Below are positions 10,723 to 22,639 of a stretch of 64,000 nucleotides of DNA, piece by piece. Source of the stretch: Bradysia coprophila (Eukaryota > Arthropoda > Insecta > Diptera > Sciaridae). Below the pieces are notes generated by a model. It made no database searches and was not told the origin of the DNA. It worked only from the letters and a program-made list of their open reading frames with translations. The stretch is from assembly GCF_014529535.1 (NCBI RefSeq), contig NW_023503376.1, positions 2,089,138-2,153,137 on the forward strand. Reading direction: 5' to 3'. Position numbers and translations under genes: made by a program. Positions within the stretch are counted from its first letter, which is position 1; every line of letters starts with the position of its first letter.

Positions 10723-12826
10723 TTAACGTGGAGACAATACTTCGAAAACGAATACCAACGTTGAAAGGATCAGCGCACCGAGACAGACTTCTACCACGCC
10801 AAGTATCTGCAATATGTTCAGTTTTCGCGGAAAACGTTTATCGACATTGTCTCTTATCGCTGACTCTGTGTACGGAGCCGTCCACTTCGACGTCATACCA
10901 TTTTCATTCATATACGAGATTAGGTCATCCATTGCATCCTTCAGATAAAATCGCTTCGGCAAATCGATAACATGAGGTGCTAAAACTATTTTTATAGTTT
11001 TAGGTCTGGTTTCAGGTTTCTCCCGACGAACCGCATCGATAAGATGGATTTCCATTGATACGTACGCTTCCGTTTCGGTAACGAATTCCCATGCAGTAGT
11101 TCCATTTTCAGATATTAGCCTGATGGAAACATTGAAACATTACGCTGGCAACACTGTAAGTTGGTTAAATGTGGTGTTGTCATGGAGTTACACTCAAGAG
11201 GCAGCATGGTGTAGCACTGTCATTTTTTACCATTGTTGTGTTCCAATGTAATTTCTGGCTGACCCTGTCACCTCTCGAGTATAAGTTTATGGGTCTTGTA
11301 ATACGAAAACTTACAGCTTCTCCAATCGGTCGTAATCGTATTTAAAGAAATCGATGTAAGCGTCGTAGAGCAATTTTATTGAAATCCGTTTGTCAATTAA
11401 TTCGTCCATGGTTTTAACACTAGCTACCGTAGCATTCGTTCTCATAAAATTGAATAGTTGTCCCTTGTACACCGTTTGTAGAACTAAACACGTCAGCAAC
11501 CATACCATGAGTATAAATCTAGCAATGCTTCCATTTGGCGTGTAGAAAGTTTCACCAGTCAGAAGCACACGTAACAGACTAAAATATGGAGTGGGATTCC
11601 TTGTTCCAACTACGAATTCGTAATACTCTTTTCCGTAGCACCGGAGTACTTTCATTGCGATAACAGCCACCGCCAGTGTCCCTAACAAAAATATCCACAT
11701 TGTCAATGTGAACGGAAAGAAAAGCGTTTCGAAAGAGCTGTACGGTCTTGGATGCGGTACAACAACGAGAATATTGTCGTATGAATATGATTTGGTGCTG
11801 CTCATAATCTCTTCTTCGGTAGGTGTGAAAACGAATCCTCCCACTAGCATATCGTAATCACGAGCAACCTTCAAGTTGGTTCAATTTAAACGGGTCAGTG
11901 ATTCATTTTTGCCCAACTTACAATCATGTCCCATACATCCGTAGTATCCTCGACCCAAAAGACCGACATATTTAGTTGAAAATTCAGTTTCGTGGCCAGC
12001 TCACACAGTAAATTGTATTCAAAGCCATCGAAGTCATGGGATCCATCTGAATGATTTCTCGTTACGTATATGTACGGTCGGATCGGTGCAACAAGAATCG
12101 GTATTGGACATTGAAATAAGTTCCCCGTTTTTAGCGGAAAAAGTTGCTGATGCGTCTCTACGAAATGGCCATTTTTAAAGACATTCCAAATGACTGGCAC
12201 AATTTGGTTGCAATGAGTTGGAGCGAATGGAAAGTACGTATGCACCAGAAGTGATTCGTTCTCGTGACAATAAGTCAGGATGTTAACGTCCAAAATCATG
12301 TGACTCCAAAAGACACTAAATGTGTTGATGAGGCTTCTGTCAAGGTCGGAATCTTCGTGGAAGTTTGTGATAGCTACAGTGTAGAATCCGAAATGTTGCA
12401 ATGATGTGTTGGTAACGATATCGAAAATCGACCTTAAATATTAAAATTAAGATTGTGAAGACGTGGGCGAAGACATTGAAAAAAAAAAGCGAATTACCCC
12501 AACGAATCGTGCGAATCAATCAAAATTATATTACTGAAGCGCTCCATGTTTCCGTTCAAATATTCGTTATCGTGCAAAATCCATGTGGATGATGCGTTCT
12601 TATCAATCGTGCCAAATATTTTTCGTAGAATTGCATTGTGTGTTGCATCCGTTTTACTACTAGTAACAAAGACATTCGTCGATCGTTGCAAGTAAATTGT
12701 TTCGATGATTGATGTCAATGCTTCGGCCATTAAATCTTCTTGTTCAGTGTTCGCTTGTAACTTGCATGTCGTGCTGACGCAAGTGATTGCACTTAAAATC
12801 GTTACCATCAGGCCATTCATTGTCAC
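10723..12826 (-). CDS. Ionotropic receptor gene A, intact, four exons
   Basis: Insect chemosensory ionotropic receptor (iGluR-related cation channel), about 596 aa. Exons on the minus strand: 12826-12498, 12432-11922, 11868-11315 and 11119-10723. All introns are GT-AG and the spliced length is 1791 nt. Signal-peptide-like start (MNGLMVTILSAITCVS). S1 lobe about residues 221-280, M1 about 334-355, pore about 374-389 with LLTGETFY, M3 about 395-418 with YKGQLFNF, S2 from about 419, M4 about 566-590. It falls with divergent insect IRs rather than conserved co-receptors, since no long amino-terminal domain is visible. The stop follows VLSPR; paralogs run 4 or more residues further, so a TTA to TAA change shortened this tail. 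The acceptor of the last exon was chosen because it keeps frame; upstream sequence has a stop. Expected in sensory neurons; the ligand is unknown. Confidence 0.82.
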
Positions 12827-13132
12827 TGGATCTTTAGTACACCGTTCATGTATTGGGAATTCAAATTGGCACAGAAATAAATTGAACTTTTTCTGTGTAG
12901 AAAATGATCGATTTAGAGATGCGGGAAAAATTAATAAAGCCCTTCAATTAGAAAAATCTTATTTTGTTTGTGTTCTTATTGATTGTCGTATAACAACAGC
13001 AACAAACTTTTATTTTCATAAAACTGGAAATTAAAATATTTACTTTCCATCAAAGTTCTGAAAGGACAGGTTGATCACGAAGGTGGTGGCATAAAAATTT
13101 CTCTGGCAACTAGGTTTGCCTATATTCCGATT

Positions 13133-13354
13133 TCAACTTTTTTTATCAATTTTTTCAAATTTTGACTTTTTACACAATATGAAGTGAATGCGTTTAACAA
13201 ATGTGATGCCATCCGCCTTCGTGGGTGTGTTAACCTGTTTTTTCAGAACCTTGAAGCTAAGCGTATCATAATCAATTTTAAGCAAAACCGGTGCACCCGG
13301 TGCATCTATGTTTTTCACAAAAGAATAGGCTGAGAGCTCTGACCCGAGATGCAT
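13133..13354 (-). pseudogene. Short coding-like fragment of unknown function
   Basis: A minus-strand open stretch of about 73 codons with a plausible protein character (APVLLKIDYDTLSF, then LKKQVNTPTKADG). Part of it (13189-13260) has a diverged relative at about 29868-29930, also minus strand, reading VLKQQVKT. Both lie upstream of a minus-strand IR gene, so the fragment probably travelled with the duplicated unit. I do not recognise the family. It could be a mobile-element remnant. Confidence 0.3.
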
Positions 13355-13670
13355 AGGTGGAATCTCGTAATTTGTTGTTGTTATTTTACAAAGACAAAAT
13401 TAATAAATGGCAACACTCAACAAATGGTAAACAAGATTTAAGATTTTTATTGATTAGTCTACTACTTCAAAAAATTAATCTGGATATTTAATCTTGTTGC
13501 TCTGCATTGACATTGATTACATGTTCAATGTAAATCTTCACAGTTGATCACCTTTTGTTCAGTGAAAAACTGTTATCACAGCAGAAATGGAAGTGACTAA
13601 CAACGATGACTAGCAAGTACAATTGTTTCATTCGTTCGTTTGTTTTTAACGGAAAAAAGCTGTAACAAAA

Positions 13671-13998
13671 ATGGATGTTTTATCACGGATAAGCCTGGCG
13701 ATGATTATGGTGATTTGCTTGCAGGGAAAATTAAACGTGAGGCATTTGACTTCTTCGTACCAAGAGGTGTCAGCAATTTGGATGAAAGCCTACGTTCCAA
13801 TAAGTCTTGAAAATCAAAAAAAAACTTTTCAGTGATTATCGATATCGAAAATACGAGAAGAACAAACGAAAGCGAGACGATTCCACAAATTTCATCGTTG
13901 ATTTGATCAACTATTCGATATCGCTAGGTTTAAATGCAAGGCAGGCAGCTGCAAATGCTCACGGGTTGACCAAATACCTAAGTGATTTGTTACATTAA
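13671..13998 (+). pseudogene. Unrecognised coding-like segment
   Basis: Two overlapping possibilities. From 13685 one frame reads ITDKPGDDYGDLLAGKIKR... to a stop at about 13810. A shifted frame then continues with YRYRKYEKNKRKRDD and LGLNARQAAANAHGL to a stop at 13998. This looks like one protein broken by a single frameshift or stop. A third frame starting with ATG at 13671 gives a 54-aa peptide with a hydrophobic start (VLSRISLAMIMVICLQ), possibly chance. No family recognised. Confidence 0.3.
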
Positions 13999-14690
13999 TT
14001 TCCGATTCCGACCAATGATGTCGTCTTTTTGAGTTTACTGAATCAAGAGGAGAATCAATACCTGACTTGTTTCTTAGACCTGTAACTGAAATGACGACAA
14101 CCACCCAAGAAGAAGCACGAGGGAGCGAATATATTCCAGCAATTGCGAGTATAGGAGACTTTTCTAATGAGCAACAGAAGCAAAACCCGTATTGAGCAAT
14201 GCCAAATTTGGCAAGTGTGACCGATATGGTGTACCTAGCAAAGTAGCACCAACTTTGGTTATGGCAGCCTTCAAAGACGGCAGCTTTCAAAGACTACGAA
14301 GTAACAAATCATGAAAAGCCGATCGTCATTGGAAAAAACCGAATCGAGAGATAGCACGTGATGCGAACAAGGAAAAAATGTTGGAAAAACGAAAATCGAG
14401 CGGAAGGATTATCGCTTTTTCATTTGGTAAGCATTCATTGTATAATCTACTATTAACATTTTGGATTCTTTCGGTACATAAAAATGATTCGAGTTCGTTT
14501 GATTTCCTAAAGCTTTTTTTTTCAAGAAAGAATTACTCAATGTGGTTTGTATACATGTTTGCAAGAATATTCAGAAGGTTAAATTTATTTTTCCGTACGC
14601 AAAATTGTCGATGCCCCTCTTATGCTCACCGTAATTCTTAACGTTAAACTTTATACAGAAAATATTGAATGCGTTTTTTTCCATAAATAG
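13999..14690. other. Intergenic, part of IR tandem unit
   Basis: No gene supported. The piece near 14455-14640 is related to about 20160-20300 and 27405-27700, each upstream of a minus-strand IR gene. It includes a TTCGGTACATAAAAAT-like motif. Confidence 0.4.
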
Positions 14691-15060
14691 CTGGCTCTGT
14701 CCGTTGGGACCACTTACGCACACATATCGTATCACTAAAGTTTATTGGTTTTCAAACATTATATTAACTGAATATTTTATGAAACTATAATCCATATGAG
14801 ATCTTTATCATATTGACACGAGGGCTATGGAATTGTTGTATTTCACGTACTATGCACATTCATAGGCGAGACCGAAACACTTTTTTATTTTTGCTCAGTA
14901 GAAATCAATCGAAACGTTCAAACAATCGTTTATGTTGAGTCTGTTGCAGAAAAATAAGTGATTCCAAATCCTGGCGATTAGGCGCAACTCTACTGTAAGT
15001 ATTAGTATAAATACGTTATAAAGTTGGTCATAGTAGCCTAGGCTGACATGAATTAACTTT
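14691..15060 (-). repeat. IR unit upstream block, copy upstream of gene A
   Basis: Reverse-complement relative of the block at 2586-2710, with a further conserved stretch (GGCGAGACCGAAA..., AATCGAAACGTTCAAACAATCG) extending to about 15060. The same extended block occurs at 20383-20645 and 27976-28370. It is shared by all three intact genes, so it marks the tandem repeat unit and could carry their distal control sequences (inference). Confidence 0.55.
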
Positions 15061-16852
15061 CCATAAAATATAAAAATATCCTCTAAGGAGGTACTTTAAG
15101 AAAATGCTCTTGATGGTTAAAACATCATCCCTCGATGCGCGAAACCATAAGCTAGATTTAATGCGAGACCATAACTTGTTTCTCAAAAGTAGAGATAAGA
15201 CCTAATAATTCCAAAATCAAAATAGTTATTTATGCAACATGAATCGTATGGACATATATATGCCATGTCTTGCCAACCTCGGCTTCGCCTCTGATTGGCA
15301 TCTTGTGCGATAATATACCAGCATACGATTCGTGTTGCATACAACGTTTTGTGCAATGAAGAAAATCGCATAAATACCGAAGATAATGTTAGTGTGACTT
15401 CTGTAAAACGTGGCTCTTATCGCACTATTGCGATAACACCACTTGCAAATCCTTTAAAATGCGTTCATACGACATTGCACACAGGCGGCGTAAGTTACAA
15501 ATATCATCACTGAATTGCATAAAGAAAAAAAGGAAGAAAAAATACCTTACCAGCCGGTCTATTCTTGTTTATGTGTTGATGCAAAGTTAAACCCAAACTC
15601 CCTCTCCAAGCTGATGCATAATGTTATATATTATGGTTTCCACTCAACAAAAAGTACTCCGTGAGAGAGCGAAATGTCAAGTAAACAAAGCAAAAATTTT
15701 CGGTAAGTAAAAGTTAAGCATTAGTCTTACCACACAGAGACATATAAAATAAATTATGAGTTCATCGATGCAACGACAAGTAACATAATTATCTTCATCA
15801 ATAATTGAATTTCGATGTTAGTTAAGTATAATTACGGATATATAAAGACAAATCGTAACGAGCGCGGATTTAGCTCGACTAAAATATATAAAATTGATTA
15901 TTATGATTGTATTTTTGGCCTCGTAGCGGAATTACACATCTAGTGCTTAATAAAGTAATTTTTACTCGATGTCATAATAGTTATTTCCTAACTAGAGTTG
16001 AAATATCGCGACTTCGACGCTCATTTCCCATTTCGTTTAGGAAAAACGTTTGCTAAAAGTCTTTTTTATCGAATTCGATTGCAGCACTCGCCTCCGGCTC
16101 GAGCTGGAAACCTCTCATTCGCTAAAAAAGCATTTTAGCATGCGTTAGGAAAATAACTATTCATTTACGTCCGCAGGAGGTGTGTCATAATACATACAGT
16201 GAGCCTAGTAAAGTACTTTTCAAATATAAAATTACTAAAACTATAGGTCTGTTCCAAGGTTATTTGAGCTGTCAAAGCGTCATCCACAAGGCATGTGCAA
16301 ATAACGGAAAATTTCTCTCATGTAAGCCAAAATTTCGTATACCAACACAAAAATTGTATGCATTTTTGCGGTTTGCCTTACAGATGAACAATAGAAATGC
16401 AATGACAATGTCTCACTGCCTATAGACTGCTATGATCAGAGCGAGAAAATCGAAGACTAGTTAATTATAACTTGCTTTCGGATACTTGTCAAAGTATTTG
16501 CTTCTCTTTCAACGTGGTACGTTGAGAGCGACCGGACAGAAGACCAGTTTATTTTAACTTGCCTTGGGGTACTTGTCAAAATATCTTCTTCTCTTTTATC
16601 ATAACACCAAATTTCATCAGTTGACCAAATTTTACAAATTTCTTCGGTTCGGACCCCATGCAGCCATTTGAACAACTTAATAGTATACTATCAAATTTGA
16701 CTGATGTCAAGTGACGATCTAAACACGACAATTCTCGATAAACTTCTCGATAATGACTGACTATTTAATGTACACAAGAAAAGGGTTTACAGTGAAGTGC
16801 GTCCACTTACATGGGATCTTCAAAAAAAAACAAGACATTTTAGCATCATTGT
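15061..16852. repeat. Unit-distal repeat and intergenic DNA
   Basis: No gene. The segment 15590-15990 (including AACGAGCGCGGATTTAG and GTGCTTAATAAAG) recurs at about 21590-22020 and 28610-29030. 16468-16600 holds an imperfect two-copy repeat around AACTTGC..GGATACTTGTCAAA, and 16430-16480 is found inverted at about 26695-26765. Confidence 0.5.
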
Positions 16853-17096
16853 TTATTTCTCTTGTATCGTTTTTTTACCACGTTTTCCTTCTGGATTACC
16901 TACCATATGATCGTCCTGGTCGGATTGTTTAGATCCCAGCTCTGCCTTCTTTGCAGCTCTCTTTGCTTTCTTTTGTTTTTTTGTAGTTCTTGTAATCTTT
17001 AACCTCCCAGTCCACTTCCGCCGAAGTTTTACCCATATTTTCATACATGTAACATCGTTATCTGTACTAAATCCAAGACGCAACCTAATAACCGAT
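16853..17096 (-). CDS. Possible terminal exon of an unknown basic protein
   Basis: A minus-strand open frame of about 80 codons following an acceptor-like TTATTAG (about 17097). It contains a Trp/Arg stretch (KIWVKLRRKWTGRLKI), then a lysine-rich run (KKQKKAKRAAKKAE) and an acidic patch (SDQDDHM), and stops at 16853. Charge-rich tails of this kind are common in nuclear or nucleolar proteins, but I recognise no domain. With the segment at 17348-17534 it may form one host gene on this strand, interrupted by a tRNA-like sequence. There is no evidence of a promoter or first exon. Confidence 0.35.
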
Positions 17097-17144
17097 TTAG
17101 TCAGATGTCATTATTTTGGACAACAACCTGATGAAACAAATTAT

Positions 17145-17222
17145 TTGTGTTGCGGTTGAGTTTCGAACCCACAACTGGCAATTTAATGTGAAGTCTCGAC
17201 TTACACACTGCGCTATTGAGTT
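17145..17222 (-). ncRNA. tRNA-like sequence, possibly a SINE head or tRNA relic
   Basis: On the minus strand an A-box-like TAGCGCAGTGTG is followed about 45 nt later by a B-box-like GGTTCGAAACTC, the spacing of an internal RNA polymerase III promoter in a tRNA. The rest does not fold into an obvious full cloverleaf and the acceptor ends do not pair well. A tRNA-derived SINE fragment or decayed tRNA is more likely than a working tRNA gene. Confidence 0.45.
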
Positions 17223-17347
17223 GTTCATGCTGTAATGGCACCAATTTTCTCAACACACACCTAGCCCACCTAACTAAAATCTAGTCCAAATACAGAATGA
17301 GATGAAAAGAGGATTAGTATTACCATATTATCAACAAGAGCCAATTT

Positions 17348-17534
17348 GTTTCTCATGTAATCTTTGCGTCGTTTCGTACATGCGATGATAAATCTTTGCA
17401 GAGCAACCATTTTAAAGTGTTCATTTCATGTTTTATTGATTCCAGTTCTTCCAGTTTTTCTACGCGTACGATCCATCTATCGTCCGAAAAGTCGTAATGT
17501 CCTGCGGGGTTACGCAACTCAGATGTTGATTCAA
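17348..17534 (-). CDS. Possible exon of unknown host gene
   Basis: A minus-strand open segment after an acceptor-like CCTTCTACAG (about 17535). It reads YAANNFESTSELRNP, then GHYDFSDDRWIVRVEKLEELE, then NTLKWLLCKDLSSH to a stop near 17353. The composition (acidic and aromatic residues, a predicted amphipathic helix at VEKLEELESIKHEM) looks like real protein. It lies only about 30 bp downstream of the stop of IR gene B on the same strand. Family not recognised. Confidence 0.35.
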
Positions 17535-17560
17535 AATTGTTGGCAGCATACTGTAGAAGG

Positions 17561-19687
17561 TTACCAGTGCCCCAAACGTGGAGATAACACTTCGAAAACA
17601 AATACCAACGTTGAAAGGATTAGCGCACCAAGACAAACTTCAACCACGCCAAGTATCTGTAATATGTTCAGTTTTCGCGGAAAACGTTTATCGACATTGT
17701 CTCTTATCGCTGACTCTGTGTACGGCGCCGTCCACTTCGACGTCATTCCATTTTCATTCATGTACGAGATTAAGTCATCCATTGCATCCTTCAGATAAAA
17801 CCGCTTTGGCATATCGATAACATGAGGTGCCAAAACTATTTTTATAGTTTTTGGTCTGGTTTCAGGTTTCTCCCGACGAACCGCATCGATGAGACGGATT
17901 TCCATTGATACGTACGCTTCCGTTTCGGTAACGAATTCCCATGCAGTAGTTCCATTTTCAGATATTAGCCTGATGGAAACATTAAAACATTATACGCTGT
18001 CGACACTGTCTCCTTGTAAGTTGGTTAAATGTGGTGTTCTCATGGAGTTACACTCAAGAGGTAGCATTGTGTAACCAATTTTAACCATTGTTGTGTTCCA
18101 ATGTAATTTTTGGCTGACCATGTCACCTCTCGAGTATAAGTTTGTGGGTCTTGTAATACGAAAACTTACAGCTTCTCCAATCGTTCGTAATCGTACTCAA
18201 AGAAATCGATGTAAGCGTCGAAGACCAATTTTATTGAAATCCCTTTCTCAATTAATTCGTCCAAGGTTTTAACACTAGCCACCGTTGCATTCGTTCTCAT
18301 AAAATTGAATAGTTGTCCTTGGTATACCGTTTGTAGAACGAAGCACATCAGTATCCATACCATTAGTATAAACCTTGCAATGCTTAGCTTTGGTCTGTAG
18401 AACGTTCCGCCAGTCAGAAGCACACGTAAGAAACTGAAATATGGAGTTGGATTCCTTGTTCCAACTACGATATCGTAATACTGTCTTCCGTGGCACTGGA
18501 GTAGCTTTATTGCGATAACAGCCACCACCAGTGTCACTGACAAGAAGATCCACATTATCAATTTGAACGGAAAGAAAAGCGTTTCGAAAGAGCTGTACGG
18601 TCTTGGATGCGGTACAACAACGAGAATATTGTCGGATGAGTAAGATTTGGTGCTACTCAGAGTCTCTTCATCGGGCGGTGTGAAAACGTATCCTCCCACT
18701 AGCATATCGTAATCATGCGCAACCTTCAGGTTGGTTTAATTAAAACGGGTCAGTGATTCATTTTTTCCGAACTTACAATCATGTCCCATACATCCGTCGT
18801 ATTTTCATCCCAAAAGACCGACATATTTAGTTGAAAATTCAGTTTCGTCGCCAGTTCACACAGTATATCGTATTCAAAGCCATCGAAGTCATGCGATCCA
18901 TCTGAAAGATTTCTCGTTACGTATATGTACGGTCGGATTGGTGTAACAAGAATCGATATTGGACATTGAAATAAGTTCCTCGTTTTTAGCGGAAAAAACT
19001 GCTGATGCGTCTCTACGAAATGGCCATTTTTAAAGGCATTCCAAATGACTGGTACAATTTGGTTGCAATGAGTTGGAGCGAATGGAAAGTACGTATGCAC
19101 CAGAAGTGATTCGTTCTTGTGACAATATGTCAGGATGTTAACGTCCAAAATCATATGACGCCAAAAGCCACTAAATGTGTCGACGAGGTTGTTGTTCAGG
19201 TCGGATCGTTCGTCAAAGTTTGTGATAGCTACAGTGTAGAATCCAAAATGTTCCAATGATGTACTCGCAACGCTCTCGAAAATCGACCTTAAATGAACGA
19301 AAATTAAATTTATGGAGACGTGCGGACTGATGAGCACGGACATTGAAAAAAATTGAGAAAAAAATCGAATTACCCCAACGATTCGTGCGAATCAACCAAA
19401 ATTATATTGCTGAAGCGCTCCATGTTTCCGTTCAAATATTCGTTATCGTGCAGAATCCATGTTGAGGATGTGCCAAGCGTATCAAATATTTTTCGTAGAA
19501 TTGCGTTATGTGTCGCGTCAGTTTTACTACTAGTAACAAAGACATTCGTCGATTGTTGCAAGTAAATTGTTTCGATGATTGATGCCAATGCTGCGGCCAT
19601 TAGTTCTTGTTCAGTGTTCGCTTGTAACTTGCATATCGTGCTGACGCAAGTGATTGCACTTAAAATCGTTACCATGAGGCCATTCAT
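17561..19687 (-). CDS. Ionotropic receptor gene B, intact, four exons
   Basis: Close paralog of gene A, about 595 aa. Exons on the minus strand: 19687-19374, 19287-18777, 18723-18170 and 17969-17561 (1788 nt spliced), with internal exons of 511 and 554 nt as in the other intact copies. The start is placed at the Met aligned with MNGLMVTIL in gene A; an upstream in-frame Met at 19720 adds 11 residues and would precede the signal peptide. S1 lobe (FDGFEYDILCELATKLNF), M1 (LIMWIFLSVTLVVAVIAIKLL), pore (LRVLLTGGTFY), M3 (IARFILMVWILMCFVLQ...YQGQLF) and M4 are all present, and the tail ends in SPRLGHW. Likely a ligand-gated chemosensory channel subunit working with a co-receptor; ligand unknown. 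Confidence 0.85.
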
Positions 19688-19841
19688 TGTCACTCGATCT
19701 TTAGTACACCGTTCATGCATTGGGAATTCAAATTGGCACAGAAATAAATTGAACTTTTTCCGGATAGAAAATCATCGATTTAGAGATGCGGGAAAAAGTA
19801 ATAAAGCCTTTCAATTAGAAAAATCTTATTGGTTGCCGTAG

Positions 19842-20382
19842 AAGACTTGAATTTAAAAATATTTATCACGACTACTTTCAAAAAAAATTTGCGCTCCGTG
19901 TAAGACGTAAGAGGCAGCACCTAGCATTATAGCATAATATTGATTGTGTCGTCAAGTAGAGTAGGATTCACACTAATGCTTAGTTTCCTCTTACCAAAAA
20001 AGTACTCCGTGTGACAGACAAATAATTTAATGGTGATCAAACATTGAAAATTTGCACGAAATTTCACCCCCAGCACAAGCGACGTGGATCATGGATTCAT
20101 GTGATCATGTATAAAAATTCAATTCCAGTTCCAGAGCTGAACTTTTCGTTATATATACCTTTGTAGGTACAAAAAAAATGACTCGCGTTCTTTGTAGAGG
20201 TTTATCTTTTTCCTCTGACTTCGATCGAAAACTTCGACTTGGATTTAGTTTTCTCATTCTTATTACATTTTCCCGTACGGAAAATTTTCGATGGCACTCA
20301 AATACTCACCGTGATTCTTTACTTGTGATTAATGTAGACCTTATTCAAAAAATAGTGAATGCTTTTTTCCTATACCTAAGCA
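19842..20382. other. Intergenic upstream of IR gene B
   Basis: No gene supported. Includes a stretch (about 20160-20300) related to 14455-14640 and 27405-27700 of the other IR units. Confidence 0.4.
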
Positions 20383-20645
20383 AGCTTCGTCCGTTGGGAA
20401 CACTTACGCGCACCTAATGTATCACTAAGGTTTATTGGTTTTCAGACTAAACATTCTGCTGAGTGAATATTTTATGAAACTATAATCCATTTTCAGATCT
20501 TTATCATATTGATACGAGGGCAATGGAATGGTTGTATTTTACGTATACTATGCACATTGACCAAACGAATGCTGCCAAAGGCGAGACCGAAAGCCTTTTT
20601 AATTTTCGCTCAGTAGAAATTAATCGAAACGTTCAAACAATCGAG
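20383..20645 (-). repeat. IR unit upstream block, copy upstream of gene B
   Basis: Reverse-complement member of the conserved block described at 2586-2710 and 14691-15060, here about 0.7 kb from exon 1, the closest among the minus-strand genes. Confidence 0.55.
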
Positions 20646-21320
20646 TAAAAAAAGCGATGGCGGCGGCGGCTAAGTACGGCTTAGCAGTTAAAAAAGCTCA
20701 GGCGGCGACTGAGCCTAGCCGCCGACCAAAAAGGTCGGCTGGCGGCGGCTGGATGTCAAATTTTTGTAATTTTCACGAATTTTTGCGATTTTTTACGAAT
20801 TTTCGCTCTGTTCACAAGTTTTCGTGGTTTTAACGAATTTTTGCGCTTTTCATGAAATTTCACATCTGTTACGATTTTCATAAAATTTGGGATTTTCACA
20901 AACAAATGACCATGTCCATAGACAAGATTTTCTACAAATTCTTGAAAATTTTCTTAAATTTCTCAATTTGCTTGGAATGTCGTTTTGAAGAAAAAATAAA
21001 AAAAATACGAAAATCAAAGTAGAAAATATCTTAAAGATAGGCATCGCAAGGGACATTAAAAGTACGGGTGTATTCTCAAGTAACGGTATTGTCCCAAAAA
21101 ATTAATTTAATTTTGTTGGTTTGTGTCATCTTTTTGTCTTTTATGGATAAAATATGCACGAGCTGCCGAGTTAGCCGAACTAAACCTCTGGCGGCGCCTT
21201 ACGGCGGCTAGCTGCAATTAGCCGATCAAAATCTCCGGCGGCGGCGGCGGGTCGTTTTGGGCCTAGCCGCCGTTTTTTGGCGGCTGAAATTTGGCGGCTG
21301 AAATTTGGCGGCTCTCCAGT
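20645..21320. repeat. Element with GGC/GCC-rich ends
   Basis: Two GC-rich blocks of GGCGGC, AGCCGCC and GGCGGCTGAAATTT motifs (20655-20755 and 21180-21315) flank an AT-rich, non-coding middle. They stand out sharply from the AT-rich surroundings. The blocks are only loosely inverted copies of each other (GCCTAGCCGCC occurs in both orientations). Possibly a non-autonomous transposon, absent from the corresponding place in units A and C. Confidence 0.45.
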
Positions 21321-22021
21321 CTGGTTTCTGCTGAGCGATATGATTTTGAGATCACCGTAAATTATTTCAATGGAATATTACACCTTCTTAAAATAGTCTA
21401 GTGAAACAATCTTAACCATCTTAAAACAATGTGATACACCCGGCAATATATTCAGAACTTTATTTAAATTGATAGGAAGTGGTATCAAAGATAATGATGG
21501 GCTACGCACAGATACAAGTCAGTTGAACATAATGGTGAATAAACATTGGTGTTGAAAGTTTTCAAAATTTTACATGATACAGCAATGTAAATGGTGCTTC
21601 GCTCATATGATGTATGGATTTATATTGCCTATTCACTGTACGTATGAGGTTCTATATTTTGACCCGAAGGCGACGTAATGTACTATAATTGCCGGGCTGT
21701 AAAGTGCACTTACGAGACCTGAGGTATAAAACTAAAGCATATGATAATTTCTATGTATAATACAAATGTCTCTTATCAAGTAGATACAAACACAAATGAG
21801 TAGAATGATAAATTATGAGTTCCTCAACGACAAGTAACATGATTATCTTATTCAATAATTGAATTTTAGTAGAATGTAATTACGGATATATAATCACAAA
21901 TTGTAACGAGCGCGGATTTAGATCGACTAAAATATATAAAATTGATTATTATTATTGTATTATTGGACTCGTGGGGCTACATAGCTAGTGCTTAATAAAG
22001 AACTTGGCACTCGATGTCATA
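21321..22021. repeat. IR unit distal repeat, copy 2
   Basis: No gene. 21590-22020 is related to 15590-15990 and 28610-29030, with the GAGCGCGGATTTAG and GTGCTTAATAAAG landmarks. 21340-21540 is related to 28425-28600. Confidence 0.5.
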
Positions 22022-22251
22022 ATCATGCCCACACATTAGTAAGCGGGCGTGACGCAAGTCCTCTACTACAAAATTTTACAAACAAATTTTCTAGCGACTA
22101 GGGAGCATATTTACAGCACTTTTGGACTTCCCATCTTAACTACAATGACCCCCAAAGTTGTATATTTACAATCTAGGCATCCAGACGAATTCAACGAGCT
22201 TTCACACACCTACAGTGTGGGGTTAAATTTCAAAATCCTGCTTCTTCTATA

Positions 22252-22375
22252 CAGTGAACGACATCTCAAATGTCTCACTGTCATTTTTTTCAGAGAATGT
22301 CATTGTGAATTTGCAATGACACAATAAAATTCTCAGAAAAATTTGACAGTGAGACATTTGAGATGTCGTTCACTG
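22252..22375. mobile_element. Mariner-like MITE, 124 bp, TA target site
   Basis: Inverted arms of about 48 bp beginning CAGTGAACGACATCTCAAAT. The element is flanked on both sides by TA (22250-22251 and 22376-22377), as for Tc1/mariner insertions, and is inserted inside the 22022-23265 repeat. No coding capacity. Confidence 0.75.
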
Positions 22376-22639
22376 TACCTATAAATAAGCAAAATTTCGT
22401 GTTTTCAGGATAACTCAAATTGGCTGCGTTAGTTAGTTTTAGTTAGTTAGTTCCTATTAAAAAGTACGATTTCGTAACTCCTAAAAGTTTCTTACGATTT
22501 TCCTGAAATTTTGGTTTTAGGTCGATATCGGGCCCTAGATCCAAATAAGATTTAAAAAAATGGGGGTATGCAAGCTTTTTTGGAAGCTAGGGCTCCCGGA
22601 AGTTTCCATATAATGTCATAATAACATATTTTGTGTGTG

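Larger units (their letters stand above)
9095..12696. repeat. Right arm of the large inverted duplication
   Basis: Reverse complement of 1-3601. It holds the truncated IR fragment, a MITE copy (9795-9915), the intergenic spacer (9916-10722, no gene) and most of the intact IR gene at 10723-12826. Here the receptor is clean where the left arm is indel-ridden, so this arm is the better representative of the locus. Confidence 0.85.
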
